The notes below the pieces were generated by a model. It searched no databases and was not told where the DNA came from. It saw only the letters and a program-made list of their open reading frames with translations. From Acidobacteriota bacterium (GTDB lineage: Bacteria > Acidobacteriota > Terriglobia > UBA7540), in assembly GCA_003165315.1 (NCBI GenBank), contig PLSX01000126.1:218-32881 (forward strand): a DNA stretch of 32,664 nucleotides, written 5' to 3'. Of the stretch, positions 1-7,473 are shown in pieces. The position numbers were made by a program, and so were the translations under genes. Within the stretch, counting starts at the first letter, position 1. The number at the start of each line of letters is the position of its first letter.

Positions 1-390
1 TGCGATAAGTTCAGCCACACGCGCTTTGAGCCCAGCGGATGGAGCCCCAACCCGGAAATCCGTTATGCCAAGTCTGTAATGGATTATATCTTCCGCTGGC
101 TCGCGTTGAAGTTCCTGCCTCGCGACGCCCAACCTCGCGAAGATGCCAGCGTGCAGTCGCTGAACGGCAAGGAAGCGGAAAAAGCCACGGAGTTTGCCTC
201 GCAGTTCTCGCGCGCCTCCACCGAGGCCCCCCCGCAGAGCGGGTTCAACTCCTCCATGAGCCAGGGAGGCTTGGTGGGGGTCAACCAAAGCGACGACGCT
301 CCGAGTTGTGCTGATTGCGGCGCGATCATGGTTCGTAATGGTGCCTGCTACAAGTGCCTGAATTGTGGAAGCACCAGCGGGTGCTCGTAG
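1..390 (+). CDS. nrdJ: Adenosylcobalamin-dependent ribonucleoside-diphosphate reductase, C-terminal fragment
   Basis: This is the 3' end of a gene whose start lies left of the window; frame 1 is open from base 1 to the TAG at 388-390 (129 residues). Class II ribonucleotide reductases make deoxynucleotides from ribonucleotides using coenzyme B12. The visible part matches the family's end: a DKFSHTRFEPSGW segment, then a NPEIRYAKSVMDYIFRWL segment. After a low-complexity linker comes the C-terminal zinc-ribbon/redox tail with ADCGAIMVRNGACYKC and a closing CLNCGSTSGCS. The tail cysteine pairs are those thought to re-reduce the active site in this family. An internal ATG at 79 is not the true start, because homology continues upstream to the window edge. 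Assignment is confident; upstream domains cannot be assessed. Confidence 0.93.
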   Translation, partial: CDKFSHTRFEPSGWSPNPEIRYAKSVMDYIFRWLALKFLPRDAQPREDASVQSLNGKEAEKATEFASQFSRASTEAPPQSGFNSSMSQGGLVGVNQSDDAPSCADCGAIMVRNGACYKCLNCGSTSGCS

Positions 391-714
391 TAAGTTATAT
401 GGGAGCGGAAAGCAGGACGCAGGGAGGCGTGTGAATCCATTTAAAGGATTTAATCGCTTCCCGGCGGCCCGGTCACAGAAACTTCTTGGCAACGGGCTTG
501 CTCGTATCTTAATGTAGGTGAAGTTACTGCGAGCAAGTCAGATGACGGCATGCTCCAAGTCCTTTAGAATCCACGGTGGTTGCTGAAGGCACGCGATTAC
601 GGCTCTGGGCGATACGAAAATTTGATACGGTTCCATCACTTTCTTACGTGAAGGGTGTCCAGCCTCGGATGGACATCGGTTCTTGCAAAAAGTGGGCATA
701 TTTTGGAGGTGAGT
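391..714. other. Intergenic stretch with one hairpin
   Basis: No convincing gene lies here. A perfect 8-bp inverted repeat (CTTGCTCG at 497-504, CGAGCAAG at 530-537) with a 25-nt loop is the only structure I can support. It has no following T run, so it is not a clear intrinsic terminator for the reductase gene. Confidence 0.4.
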
Positions 715-972
715 TTGAGCGCAGTTAAGACACAGGAGCGGATTGTGCTGAACGTGCACGATGCGCTGCACGCGATCTGCTCCACGGGCAAAGGACGATG
801 CTGGTATTGCGATCATCCATTGCCTCGCGTTGAGGAAGCCGTTCGCCACGGTTGGGATGTGCAACGCGTGGAAGGCGCTCGTGTGGCCAGCATCATCCTG
901 GTTTGCCCGCTCTGCCAGCTCAAGCCAGAGGAAATGATCGCCGCTCAGAGTTCCCTGGCTGCTCGCGCGTAA
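715..972 (+). CDS. Small CxxC (zinc-ribbon-like) hypothetical protein
   Basis: An 85-residue protein of unknown function. It carries two cysteine pairs, CWYC near residue 30 and CPLC near residue 65, plus an upstream lone Cys (HAICSTG). This spacing suggests a single zinc-ribbon-like metal site. I chose the TTG at 715 because GGAGGTGA, a full match to the anti-Shine-Dalgarno sequence, sits at 705-712 with 5 nt between GGAGG and the start. The same frame stays open upstream to a GTG at 655, which would give 105 residues but lacks a well-spaced ribosome site. No signal peptide or membrane segment is seen. It may be a conserved small cytoplasmic protein; no function should be inferred beyond probable metal binding. 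Confidence 0.6.
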   Translation: MSAVKTQERIVLNVHDALHAICSTGKGRCWYCDHPLPRVEEAVRHGWDVQRVEGARVASIILVCPLCQLKPEEMIAAQSSLAARA

Positions 973-1210
973 TCCCAAACGTTCGCTGCCTCTCTTCATA
1001 CCTGAGGTGAATGCAGCGATTGATCACCCGTCCGAATTCCTTATTACCACCTCGTATTCCAGAAGATTGTGCCGTCTGCCGGGCAAGACTCCTCCCCCTT
1101 CTTTAATGAGTTATGGTTCGTGTCGGCTCGTAGCGCGTTTGCGTGCTTGAACTCCTCTGTCGCTATTCAGTGGGAAGCGATGTAGTATCCCCTTGGGGCG
1201 GCTTCCAAGG

Positions 1211-2035
1211 ATGATCAGGCTGGGGAACACTATTCTGGTGTCGGTGTGCTTCATGATGGGGGCGTGCGCATTCGCAGCTTCGCCCCAGGATCAGCAGGTC
1301 GAGTCCATCCCTAATGATCATTCCCCCCCGGCCTCCATTTTCCAGGAAAGACCGATCAACTGGCGATCCATCGTCCCCGATATTTATCGTGATCAGCGAA
1401 CTATCTGGACGTTCCCTACCAAGCTCGCTCACGGGCACGATTGGAAGCCAACCCTTGGATTTACCGCTGCCCTGGGAGCATTGATAGCGCTGGACCCGCA
1501 TGACACCCCTTATTTTCGCAACAACCAGGCCTTTGCGGGATTCAATCGCAACTTAAGCGCCACGAACGCGACTCTTGGCATCGTACTGGTCCCTGCCTCA
1601 TTCTATGTGTTGGGATTGGTACGCAAGGACTCTTACACCACCAATACCGCGATATTAGCGGCCGAATCTTTGGCAGACTCAGAGATTTTGTCGTGGGCTT
1701 TTAAGAACGCGACCGGTCGGCTCAGGCCGAATGCCATCCCCGTTGGAGGGAACTACTCCGACACTTGGTTTGAAAACTACCAGCCGCCCCTTTTGGGAGA
1801 GGAGAGCTTCCCTTCTGGGCACACCATCGCAGCATTTTCAGTTGCGACGGTCTTTGCGCGCCGTTATGGGAGCCACCGTTGGGTTCCTTGGGTGGCTTAC
1901 GGAGCGGCCACCGCAGTGGGCTTCTCCCGCCTCACCCTGCAGGCACATTTCCCCTCCGACGTCTTTGTTGGCGCCACATTTGGTTACCTGATCAGCCGGT
2001 ATGTGGTTATTCGCAGGCATCAACCGGAACCCTGA
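1211..2035 (+). CDS. Exported PAP2-family (type 2 phosphatidic acid phosphatase) phosphatase
   Basis: A 274-residue protein with all three PAP2 motifs: K165-NATGRLR-P173 (the KX6RP motif), P201-SGH (catalytic-site His204) and S239-R-X5-H246-X3-D250. These residues form the phosphate pocket and the phospho-histidine nucleophile in the family, which removes phosphate from lipid phosphates, undecaprenyl pyrophosphate or other phosphorylated substrates. The N-terminus (MIRLGNTILVSVCFMMG, then ACAFAAS) is a clear signal peptide, so the domain acts outside the cytoplasmic membrane, with hydrophobic segments around the motifs. The ATG at 1211 begins the signal peptide cleanly; an in-frame TTG at 1193 would add six residues. 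It stands alone, so the natural substrate cannot be named from context. Confidence 0.88.
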   Translation: MIRLGNTILVSVCFMMGACAFAASPQDQQVESIPNDHSPPASIFQERPINWRSIVPDIYRDQRTIWTFPTKLAHGHDWKPTLGFTAALGALIALDPHDTPYFRNNQAFAGFNRNLSATNATLGIVLVPASFYVLGLVRKDSYTTNTAILAAESLADSEILSWAFKNATGRLRPNAIPVGGNYSDTWFENYQPPLLGEESFPSGHTIAAFSVATVFARRYGSHRWVPWVAYGAATAVGFSRLTLQAHFPSDVFVGATFGYLISRYVVIRRHQPEP

Positions 2036-2194
2036 AGCCCTGCATTTGCGGATTCCCCAATCCAAATCTTGTTCAGCTCCTGAACGGATTGATAACTTCG
2101 CCGCATACGAAGACTCCCACCACATTTTTCCCCCGTTTCGAATTTTGTCGTCATCCCGTTTTCAATGCGCGGGTACAATAAGGCAGGAGGAGTT

Positions 2195-2344
2195 ATGAAA
2201 GTTATCGATCCGGTTTGTAAGATGACCATTGAATCCGAGAAATCCGCCGCAACAAGCGAATACAAAGGCCAGACCATCTATTTCTGCGCCAAGGGCTGCA
2301 AAGCCAAGTTCGACGCTGCTCCGGAAAAATATCCAGGAAAGTAG
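2195..2344 (+). CDS. YHS-domain miniprotein
   Basis: A 49-residue protein that is a single YHS (TRASH-like) domain. It has the sequence DPVCKM at residues 5-10, then YKGQTIYFCAKGC around residues 23-35 and a KF-DAAPEKY end. The three cysteines (C8, C31, C35) are the expected metal ligands; family members bind copper or other soft metals and are found alone or fused to metal transporters. The ATG at 2195 is preceded by a strong AGGAGGAG site at 2185-2192. The gene is monocistronic and no metal-efflux partner is adjacent, so a specific metal cannot be assigned. Confidence 0.82.
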   Translation: MKVIDPVCKMTIESEKSAATSEYKGQTIYFCAKGCKAKFDAAPEKYPGK

Positions 2345-2598
2345 CCCAACAAAGAACTCTTCAGTGTTTGGCCGTCTATTAGTGCGACTTTCTTCCCGCA
2401 ACGGAGGGACGAGGCTGCCCGCCACGCATTATTAATCGGGTTCCATTATTCCGCGTCCGCCACCTTCGGGGAGAACAGTCCATCCATAGTTATGAGCCGC
2501 GGCCCAGCGCCTTCCACGCTTGCCTTTGCCATTTCCGGTATACTATTCACCCCATTCGGCGCACGAAAGTTGCAACGCGCTGCGGGATTGGTATCATC

Positions 2599-2823
2599 AT
2601 GACAGAATCGATGGGTGTTGTACGCCGCAGACAGTACTGTGGACTGTGCGGCCAGCAGATGTTTGAATTCTATCGCTCGCCAGACGGCCACTTTGGCCTG
2701 GTGGACGATGTGGGGGCGGAAGCCTCGGCGCGCGGCCTCCAGATGCGATGTCCGACGTGCGGGGCGCGCTATCGCCTGCTTGATCGTATAGACGCCGCCG
2801 GGCAACCGGTGACAAGAATATGA
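2599..2823 (+). CDS. Zinc-ribbon hypothetical protein
   Basis: A 74-residue protein with paired cysteine knuckles CGLCG (residues 14-18) and CPTCG (residues 51-55), the pattern of a four-Cys zinc ribbon. The middle part (FYRSPDGHFGLVDDVG) is polar and the end (ARYRLLDRIDAAGQPVTRI) is basic. The ATG at 2599 is the only sensible start, but no strong ribosome site precedes it. The stop lies six bases before a heptamer repeat array. Function is unknown; nucleic-acid or protein binding through the zinc ribbon is only a possibility. Confidence 0.6.
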   Translation: MTESMGVVRRRQYCGLCGQQMFEFYRSPDGHFGLVDDVGAEASARGLQMRCPTCGARYRLLDRIDAAGQPVTRI

Positions 2824-2828
2824 GCCGG

Positions 2829-2927
2829 CAGTCATCAGTTATCAGTAGAATCTTTTTCCATCGTGTGGTGCATCAATACACGATTATCCACTGACGACGG
2901 ACCACTGACAACCGATGACTGAAAACT
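2829..2927. repeat. Inverted pair of CAGTNNT heptamer arrays without an enclosed gene
   Basis: The left arm at 2829-2846 reads as heptamers CAGTCAT, CAGTTAT and CAGT. The right arm, read on the minus strand from about 2927 to 2887, reads CAGTTTT, CAGTCAT, CGGTTGT, CAGTGGT, CCGTCGT, CAGTGG. An 18-nt stretch at 2829-2846 pairs with 2904-2921 with two mismatches. Between them is only a short hairpin, TCGTGT at 2861-2866 with ACACGA at 2878-2883. It fills the gap between the zinc-ribbon gene and the hydrolase gene. Confidence 0.75.
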
Positions 2928-2941
2928 GCTGCCTGATGATT

Positions 2942-2955
2942 TCCTTTCGAAAGGA
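2942..2955. promoter_or_regulatory. 14-nt perfect palindrome containing the ribosome binding site of the hydrolase gene
   Basis: TCCTTTCGAAAGGA is its own reverse complement. Its right half supplies the ribosome site AAAGGA (2950-2955), six bases before the ATG at 2962. It could be an operator or simply a self-pairing ribosome site; the sequence alone does not decide. Confidence 0.5.
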
Positions 2956-2961
2956 TATTCC

Positions 2962-3960
2962 ATGAACTGCAGACAATCTTTGGTCTTAAAGAATGCCGGA
3001 CACATAAGCCTTGGCTGCCTGATCTTGCTGTTCACTTTTGGTCTAATGGCGTGGGGTCAAACCGAGCCCCCTGCGCCACAGACGCCCGCAACGGTGCAGC
3101 CCGCAGCGGCCACAGCGGAACCCGCGCCGCCGGCCGGGCCGGAAGATCCGGTCTCAACCATCCCGTTGCCACCGCCGGAGACGGTTCTGGTCAAAGGCCA
3201 CAAGATTGTCTATTACGAACAAGGGCAGGGAAGTGCGGTGATTCTCATTCACGGTCTGGGCGCCGACTCCCACCACTGGGCTGCCAACATCGGACCGCTT
3301 TCCGGCAGCTATCATGTCATCGCCCTGGACCAGATCGGCTATGGGAAGTCTGATAAACCGGTGATGCGCTACACGGTTGCGAATTTTTCCGAATACCTCT
3401 ATGGCTTCATGGATGCGCTCAATATTCCCAAGGCGAGCCTGGTGGGTAATTCGCTGGGGGGATGGGTGGCGCTGGACTTTACCATCCGGCATCCGGACCG
3501 GGTTGAGAAGTTGGTGCTGGTGGATGCCGCGGGTCTGCACCCAGTCGATCCCTTGAAGATGCCGAAGGGCGGATGGAAAGACCTGACGCCCTTTAACACG
3601 CACTGGTTTTTTGACCTCATGGACGCAAATGAAGCTTGGGCCACGACGGACCTTGGCCCCCACAGCTTTGAACGGCACGTGAAGAACGGTGACAGCTATA
3701 CGGTTGCCAGCAGTGTGGCGGAAATGGCGACAGGCCGCGAATTTGAAGACAAGAAGTTGGATGAGGTGCAACTACCTACACTGATTGTTTGGGGGCGCGA
3801 TGATCTGCTGATTCCTCTTGCCATGGGGGAGCATTTCAATAAGGGAATTGCCGGCTCACAATTGATCGTGATTGAAGGCACTGGCCACATTCCCATGGTG
3901 GGCAAGCCGGATGAGTTTAATCAATTGGTGCAGAAGTTCCTGGGTTCCACTCCTCAGTGA
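2962..3960 (+). CDS. Exported alpha/beta-hydrolase
   Basis: A 332-residue alpha/beta-hydrolase. Residues 1 to about 32 form a signal peptide ending near WGQ, followed by a Pro/Ala-rich linker to about residue 75, so the enzyme is exported and possibly tethered or periplasmic. The fold signature is complete: oxyanion HGLG near residue 96, nucleophile elbow GNS-LGG with Ser164, acid Asp280 or Asp281 in VWGRDD, and His309 in GTGHIP. The family hydrolyses esters, amides, epoxides or C-C bonds, and the precise substrate cannot be read from these motifs. The start is well supported by AAAGGA six bases upstream, inside a palindrome. The following phosphotransferase gene lies about 90 bp downstream, so co-transcription is possible but unproven. 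Confidence 0.88.
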   Translation: MNCRQSLVLKNAGHISLGCLILLFTFGLMAWGQTEPPAPQTPATVQPAAATAEPAPPAGPEDPVSTIPLPPPETVLVKGHKIVYYEQGQGSAVILIHGLGADSHHWAANIGPLSGSYHVIALDQIGYGKSDKPVMRYTVANFSEYLYGFMDALNIPKASLVGNSLGGWVALDFTIRHPDRVEKLVLVDAAGLHPVDPLKMPKGGWKDLTPFNTHWFFDLMDANEAWATTDLGPHSFERHVKNGDSYTVASSVAEMATGREFEDKKLDEVQLPTLIVWGRDDLLIPLAMGEHFNKGIAGSQLIVIEGTGHIPMVGKPDEFNQLVQKFLGSTPQ

Positions 3961-4053
3961 GAAGGGAACAGGCCGTCGGCCTGAGCCTGAGCGAAGGGTG
4001 TCGATTTCAGGACTGCCTCCAAACGGGAAGCAAGTCAGGGTTCACTTTCCCTT

Positions 4054-5076
4054 ATGAGCGACGAAGGCTTCATACTGACCACGGAAAATGTCCGAGGATG
4101 CCTTGCCGGGTGCGGCTTGGTGCAAGGTGAGGAAAATATCTCTGCCCGCGAGTTGGGCGGAGGCGTTTCCAACATCGTTCTGCTGATCGAATGGCCTGGC
4201 GAGCCCGGCCGGGGTTGGGTGGTGAAGCAATCGCTGGGAAAACTGCGCGTGAAGGATGATTGGCGCAGTGAGCGCTCCCGCATCCTTCGTGAGGCAGAGT
4301 CGATTCAGGCGCTGCGGCCCGTGTTGGGCGCTGGGGCTGTTCCCGACGTCATTCACATCGACCGCGAAAACTTTCTCTTTGTCATGACCGCTGCGCCTCC
4401 GGGGTCACAGACCTGGAAGGATCTTCTGCTGGCCCGGCGGGCTGACTCCCAGGTAGCGCGGAATGCGGGCTTGCTGCTGGCGAAGATGATCAACGCCTCG
4501 CGGGAGGATGCAACCCTTCGTTCGGAATTCATGGACCGAACTGTTTTTGACCAGCTCCGCATCGATCCCTACTATCGAACCACGGCATCCCGCCATCCCG
4601 AATTGCAGCGGGAGTTTGACGAGCTGATCGCCGCGAATCATGAAATCCGAACCTCTCTGGTGCACGGCGATTACAGTCCCAAGAACATGCTGGTGCTGGG
4701 CGAGAATATCTTCCTGATCGATTTTGAAGTCGTGCACTGGGGTGATCCTTCCTTTGATGCTGCTTTTCTGATGAATCACCTTTTCCTGAAGGCCTTTCAC
4801 CTGCCTGCTGTAAGCGAACAGTTTATTTCACTTGTCCATGACTTCTGGAATGCGCTATCCACTGCCCTGGGCCCGGAGGCCACTGCGGGGTTTGAGATCA
4901 TGACCCTTCGCCACCTCGGTGGATTGATGCTGGCCCGCATCGATGGCAAATCGCCGGCTGAGTATATTCAGGATGAAGCCACCAAGGAAAAAGTTCGGCG
5001 AACAGCTTCCCGGATTCTGGTGGAAGGACCGCAGATTCTCGAAGACGCGGTCGACTTGGTGAAAGTGGAATTATGA
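4054..5076 (+). CDS. APH-fold phosphotransferase (aminoglycoside phosphotransferase / choline kinase family)
   Basis: A 340-residue kinase-like enzyme of the APH superfamily. The Brenner motif is HGDYSPKN with catalytic Asp206 and Asn211, and the metal-binding motif is IDFE with Asp223, followed by VVHWGDPSFDAAF, which is typical of the family. The N-lobe contains a glycine-rich ELGGGVSN segment near residue 31 and a VVKQSL strand near residue 53 carrying the ATP-contacting Lys. The family phosphorylates small hydroxyl compounds such as sugars, choline-like amines or antibiotics; the substrate here is unknown and resistance should not be assumed. No clear ribosome site precedes the ATG at 4054. 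The stop codon lies about ten bases before the heptamer arrays that flank the next gene. Confidence 0.85.
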   Translation: MSDEGFILTTENVRGCLAGCGLVQGEENISARELGGGVSNIVLLIEWPGEPGRGWVVKQSLGKLRVKDDWRSERSRILREAESIQALRPVLGAGAVPDVIHIDRENFLFVMTAAPPGSQTWKDLLLARRADSQVARNAGLLLAKMINASREDATLRSEFMDRTVFDQLRIDPYYRTTASRHPELQREFDELIAANHEIRTSLVHGDYSPKNMLVLGENIFLIDFEVVHWGDPSFDAAFLMNHLFLKAFHLPAVSEQFISLVHDFWNALSTALGPEATAGFEIMTLRHLGGLMLARIDGKSPAEYIQDEATKEKVRRTASRILVEGPQILEDAVDLVKVEL

Positions 5077-5085
5077 AGTGACCGA

Positions 5086-5206
5086 AAAAGAAAATGTAAA
5101 TGGTAAATGATAAATGGTGAAAGAGGGAATCGATTTGGCCAGTCCACCTTGGGCTGGGCGACAGTGCAAGAAAAATGTAAATGGTAAATGATGAATTGTA
5201 AAATGG
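5086..5206 (+). repeat. Left GTAAATG heptamer arrays (two copies)
   Basis: Copy one (5086-5120) contains GTAAATG, GTAAATG, ATAAATG and GTGAAAG units. Copy two (5168-5206) contains GTAAATG, GTAAATG, ATGAATT and GTAAAATGG. Both begin with AAGAAAAATG-like sequence. About 47 bp of unrelated sequence separates them. The same array occurs inverted on the other side of the four-helix-bundle gene at 5652-5684. Confidence 0.8.
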
Positions 5207-5231
5207 AATATCCCGGTGCGAGGTTTGTAGT

Positions 5232-5654
5232 TTGATTGACGTTAATGGTTTAGGGTCGAAATCGATTTCTGATCCACCCAACATTCGGGAGCGGACAGTT
5301 CGGTACGCGACGCGCGCCATCGAGCTATTCAGGTTTGTGCAGGAGCGGAAGGATGTGGCGGGTCACATTATTGCCAAACAGTATTTGCGGGCGGCCACGT
5401 CCATTGGGGCGAATGTGGAAGAAGCTCATTCCGGTGAGAGCCGCGCCGATTTAATTCACAAGCTTGGGATCGCACAGAAGGAAGCTCGCGAATGTTCGTA
5501 CTGGCTGCGACTTATGGCTGACACAATGATAGTTTCTTCCCGGCGACTTACTCCCATTCGGCGCGAGACCGAAGAGATCTACGCCGTGCTGACCGCAATC
5601 ATCGTGAATGCGAAGCGGAAGTTGAAGAGTCAGGCAGAAGCTTCGCACGATTAA
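5232..5654 (+). CDS. Four-helix-bundle protein (S23 / 23S rRNA intervening-sequence protein type)
   Basis: A 140-residue protein of the four-helix-bundle family known from intervening sequences of 23S rRNA genes and related to the Avd accessory proteins of diversity-generating retroelements. Recognisable blocks are RATRAIELFRFVQE (helix 1), IIAKQYLRAATSIGANVEEA (helix 2, the best signature), LIHKLGIAQKEARECSYWLRL (helix 3) and a final helix near IYAVLTAIIVNAKRKLK. No catalytic residues are expected, and its biological role is unsettled. The TTG at 5232 is the only usual start in frame before the homology and has GAGG about nine bases upstream. It lies between inverted heptamer arrays, isolated in a phosphotransferase-enolase gap, and is not in an rRNA gene here. 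Confidence 0.85.
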   Translation: MIDVNGLGSKSISDPPNIRERTVRYATRAIELFRFVQERKDVAGHIIAKQYLRAATSIGANVEEAHSGESRADLIHKLGIAQKEARECSYWLRLMADTMIVSSRRLTPIRRETEEIYAVLTAIIVNAKRKLKSQAEASHD

Positions 5655-5684
5655 CTTACCATTTACAATTTACATTTTCTTTAC
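5652..5684 (-). repeat. Right, inverted GTAAATG heptamer array
   Basis: Read on the minus strand this is AAGAAAATG, then GTAAATT, GTAAATG and GTAAGTT units. It matches the left array over about 22 nt with a single mismatch. It overlaps the stop codon of the four-helix-bundle gene and ends 21 bp before the enolase start. Confidence 0.8.
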
Positions 5685-5705
5685 TGCAGGAAAACGGGAA
5701 ACTAG

Positions 5706-7010
5706 ATGGCCAGAATAAACCTCATTCGCGCAAGAGAAATCCTCGATTCAAGAGGAAATCCCACGGTTGAAGTTGATGTGGTGCTGGACGACGGCGCTGG
5801 AGGCCGTGGCTTGGTTCCTTCCGGGGCTTCCACCGGCAAGATGGAAGCGCTTGAGTTGCGCGATGGTGATCCCAAGCGCTATCACGGCCGTGGGGTCCTG
5901 AAGGCCGTGGAAAACGTCTTGCAGGTGATCGCTCCTGCGGTTAGAGGCATGGAGGCGAGCGATCAAGCGGCTCTCGACGCACGCCTGCGCGAGCTGGATG
6001 GCACCGATAACAAGCGCCGTCTTGGCGCGAACGCCATATTGGGAGTTTCGTTGGCGGCGGCGCGCGCTTCAGCGGCTTCGGCGGAAATGCCGCTCTGTCG
6101 CTACCTGGGGGGAAAGCGTGCAGTTGAGTTGCCCGTTCCCATGATCAACATCGCCAGCGGCGGCTTGCACGGTGGCGGCAACATCGACTTCCAGGATTTC
6201 CAGGTCATTCCGCTGCGGGCGACGCGTTACTCCGATGCGTTGCATGATGTGGTATTGATTTACAAAGCCATGAAGGATGTTCTGAAGGCGCGCGGCGTCT
6301 ATTCCCCCGGAGTGGCGGACGAAGGCGGCTACGCTCCGCGGCTGGCATCCAACGAAGCGGGATTTGAAGTGATGGTGGAAGCCATTGAGCGCGCCGGATT
6401 CAAGCCCGGCAGGGACGCCGCCATTGCGGTGGATGTGGCCGCAAGCCATTTTTACAAGAACGGCCGCTATCGCCTCTCCACAGAACATGAGGAGTGGAGT
6501 TCCGCTGATCTGGTCGATCGCCTCGCAGCGTGGGCGGAGCGTTACCCCATCCTCTCGATTGAGGACGGCGTGGCGGAGGATGATACCGCGGGCTGGAAGC
6601 TGCTGACCGCGCGTTTGGGAAAGCGTTGCCAGTTGATTGGCGACGATAATTTCGTCACCAACCCGCGGCTGCTGGAGCAGGGAATTCGCGACGGCATCGC
6701 CAACGCCGTGCTGGTGAAGATGAATCAGATCGGCACGCTCAGTGAAACGATGGAGGTCATCGGAATCGCTCAACGCGCCGGCTATCGTACCGTGGTCAGC
6801 GCGCGCTCCGGCGAGACGGAAGACGACTCCATGAGCGACCTCGCCGTGGCCACAGGGGCGGGACAATTGAAGGTGGGCGCCATCACCCGGTCCGAACGCC
6901 TGGCAAAATATAACCGTCTGCTGCGCATTGAAGAACGCCTGGGCAAAAGCGCCGTCTATCGCGGCGCGGAAGTGTTCAGGGGATTGATTAACGCGAGCCC
7001 TGCATTGTAG
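5706..7010 (+). CDS. eno: Enolase-family protein with altered active-site residues
   Basis: A 434-residue full-length enolase-superfamily protein. Enolase interconverts 2-phosphoglycerate and phosphoenolpyruvate in the cytoplasm. Conserved: the SGASTG loop (39-44), DEGGYAP with Glu206, metal ligands Asp243 (DVAAS), Glu286 (SIEDG) and Asp313 (GDD), the catalytic base Lys338 (VKMNQIGT), Arg367-Ser368 (RSGETED) and Lys389. Changed: the usual NGGxHADN loop reads ASGGLHGGGN, the usual QEF glutamate is Asp164 (QDF), the SEFY motif reads SHFY, and the usual His before RSGETED is Ala366. The ATG at 5706 follows an AGGAAAACGGGAAAC purine stretch. It is either a divergent functional enolase or a paralogue with another substrate; a canonical eno elsewhere in the genome would favour the latter. 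Confidence 0.85.
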   Translation: MARINLIRAREILDSRGNPTVEVDVVLDDGAGGRGLVPSGASTGKMEALELRDGDPKRYHGRGVLKAVENVLQVIAPAVRGMEASDQAALDARLRELDGTDNKRRLGANAILGVSLAAARASAASAEMPLCRYLGGKRAVELPVPMINIASGGLHGGGNIDFQDFQVIPLRATRYSDALHDVVLIYKAMKDVLKARGVYSPGVADEGGYAPRLASNEAGFEVMVEAIERAGFKPGRDAAIAVDVAASHFYKNGRYRLSTEHEEWSSADLVDRLAAWAERYPILSIEDGVAEDDTAGWKLLTARLGKRCQLIGDDNFVTNPRLLEQGIRDGIANAVLVKMNQIGTLSETMEVIGIAQRAGYRTVVSARSGETEDDSMSDLAVATGAGQLKVGAITRSERLAKYNRLLRIEERLGKSAVYRGAEVFRGLINASPAL

Positions 7011-7031
7011 CGGTGGTATCCGGCAGACGGA

Positions 7032-7065
7032 GCGGGATGAATTAAATTGCGGTGCTCCATCCCGC
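7032..7065. other. Inverted repeat downstream of the enolase gene
   Basis: GCGGGATG at 7032-7039 pairs perfectly with CATCCCGC at 7058-7065. The loop is 18 nt and no T run follows, so it is only a weak candidate for transcription termination. Confidence 0.35.
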
Positions 7066-7218
7066 CGTTACACGCAAACTGAAACGCCACCCGACCTATT
7101 GATGCGGTATCGCTGGGGGCTGAACTGCGGTCGTTGGTGAGTTTAAGGGCTGGGAAACTGGCGGGGAGGCATTCTCCCACGCGCTATGATAAAGTAATGA
7201 TTTCCAAGAGAATTGGCC

Positions 7219-7473
7219 ATGACGATTCAATTGAAGCCCGAACAGGAACACCGCATTACGGAAGCGTTGCGCTCCGGTGCTTATCAAAGCCCTGACGATG
7301 TGATCGACCGGGCGCTGGAAGTGCTGCATGAGCGGGACGAATGGTTGCTGGCCAATCGCCAATTTGTGGATGCCAAAATTCGGACGGGAATCGAGGAACT
7401 TGATCGAGGGGAAGGGATTCCCGAAAACAAGTTGGACGAGCACTTGGCTCGACTGAAAGCGCAACCGGAGTGA
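7219..7473 (+). CDS. ParD/CopG-type antitoxin
   Basis: An 84-residue protein with the N-terminal ribbon-helix-helix pattern of ParD-like antitoxins (TIQLKPEQEHRITEALRSGAYQ, then a PDDVIDRALEVL helix) and a charged C-terminal tail suited to toxin binding. Such antitoxins neutralise a partner ParE toxin and repress their own promoter. The ATG at 7219 is preferred; a TTG at 7213 would add two residues. It overlaps the next gene by four bases (GTGA), the usual arrangement for translational coupling of an antitoxin-toxin pair. The partner toxin appears broken. Confidence 0.8.
   Translation: MTIQLKPEQEHRITEALRSGAYQSPDDVIDRALEVLHERDEWLLANRQFVDAKIRTGIEELDRGEGIPENKLDEHLARLKAQPE

Noticed and set aside
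3969..3983. CAGGCC-GTC-GGCCTG hairpin after the hydrolase gene
   Set aside because: The stem is only 6 bp and no T run follows; too weak to call a terminator.
4054..5076. Antibiotic-resistance phosphotransferase
   Set aside because: The fold is APH-like, but no feature points to an antibiotic substrate; the family is broad.
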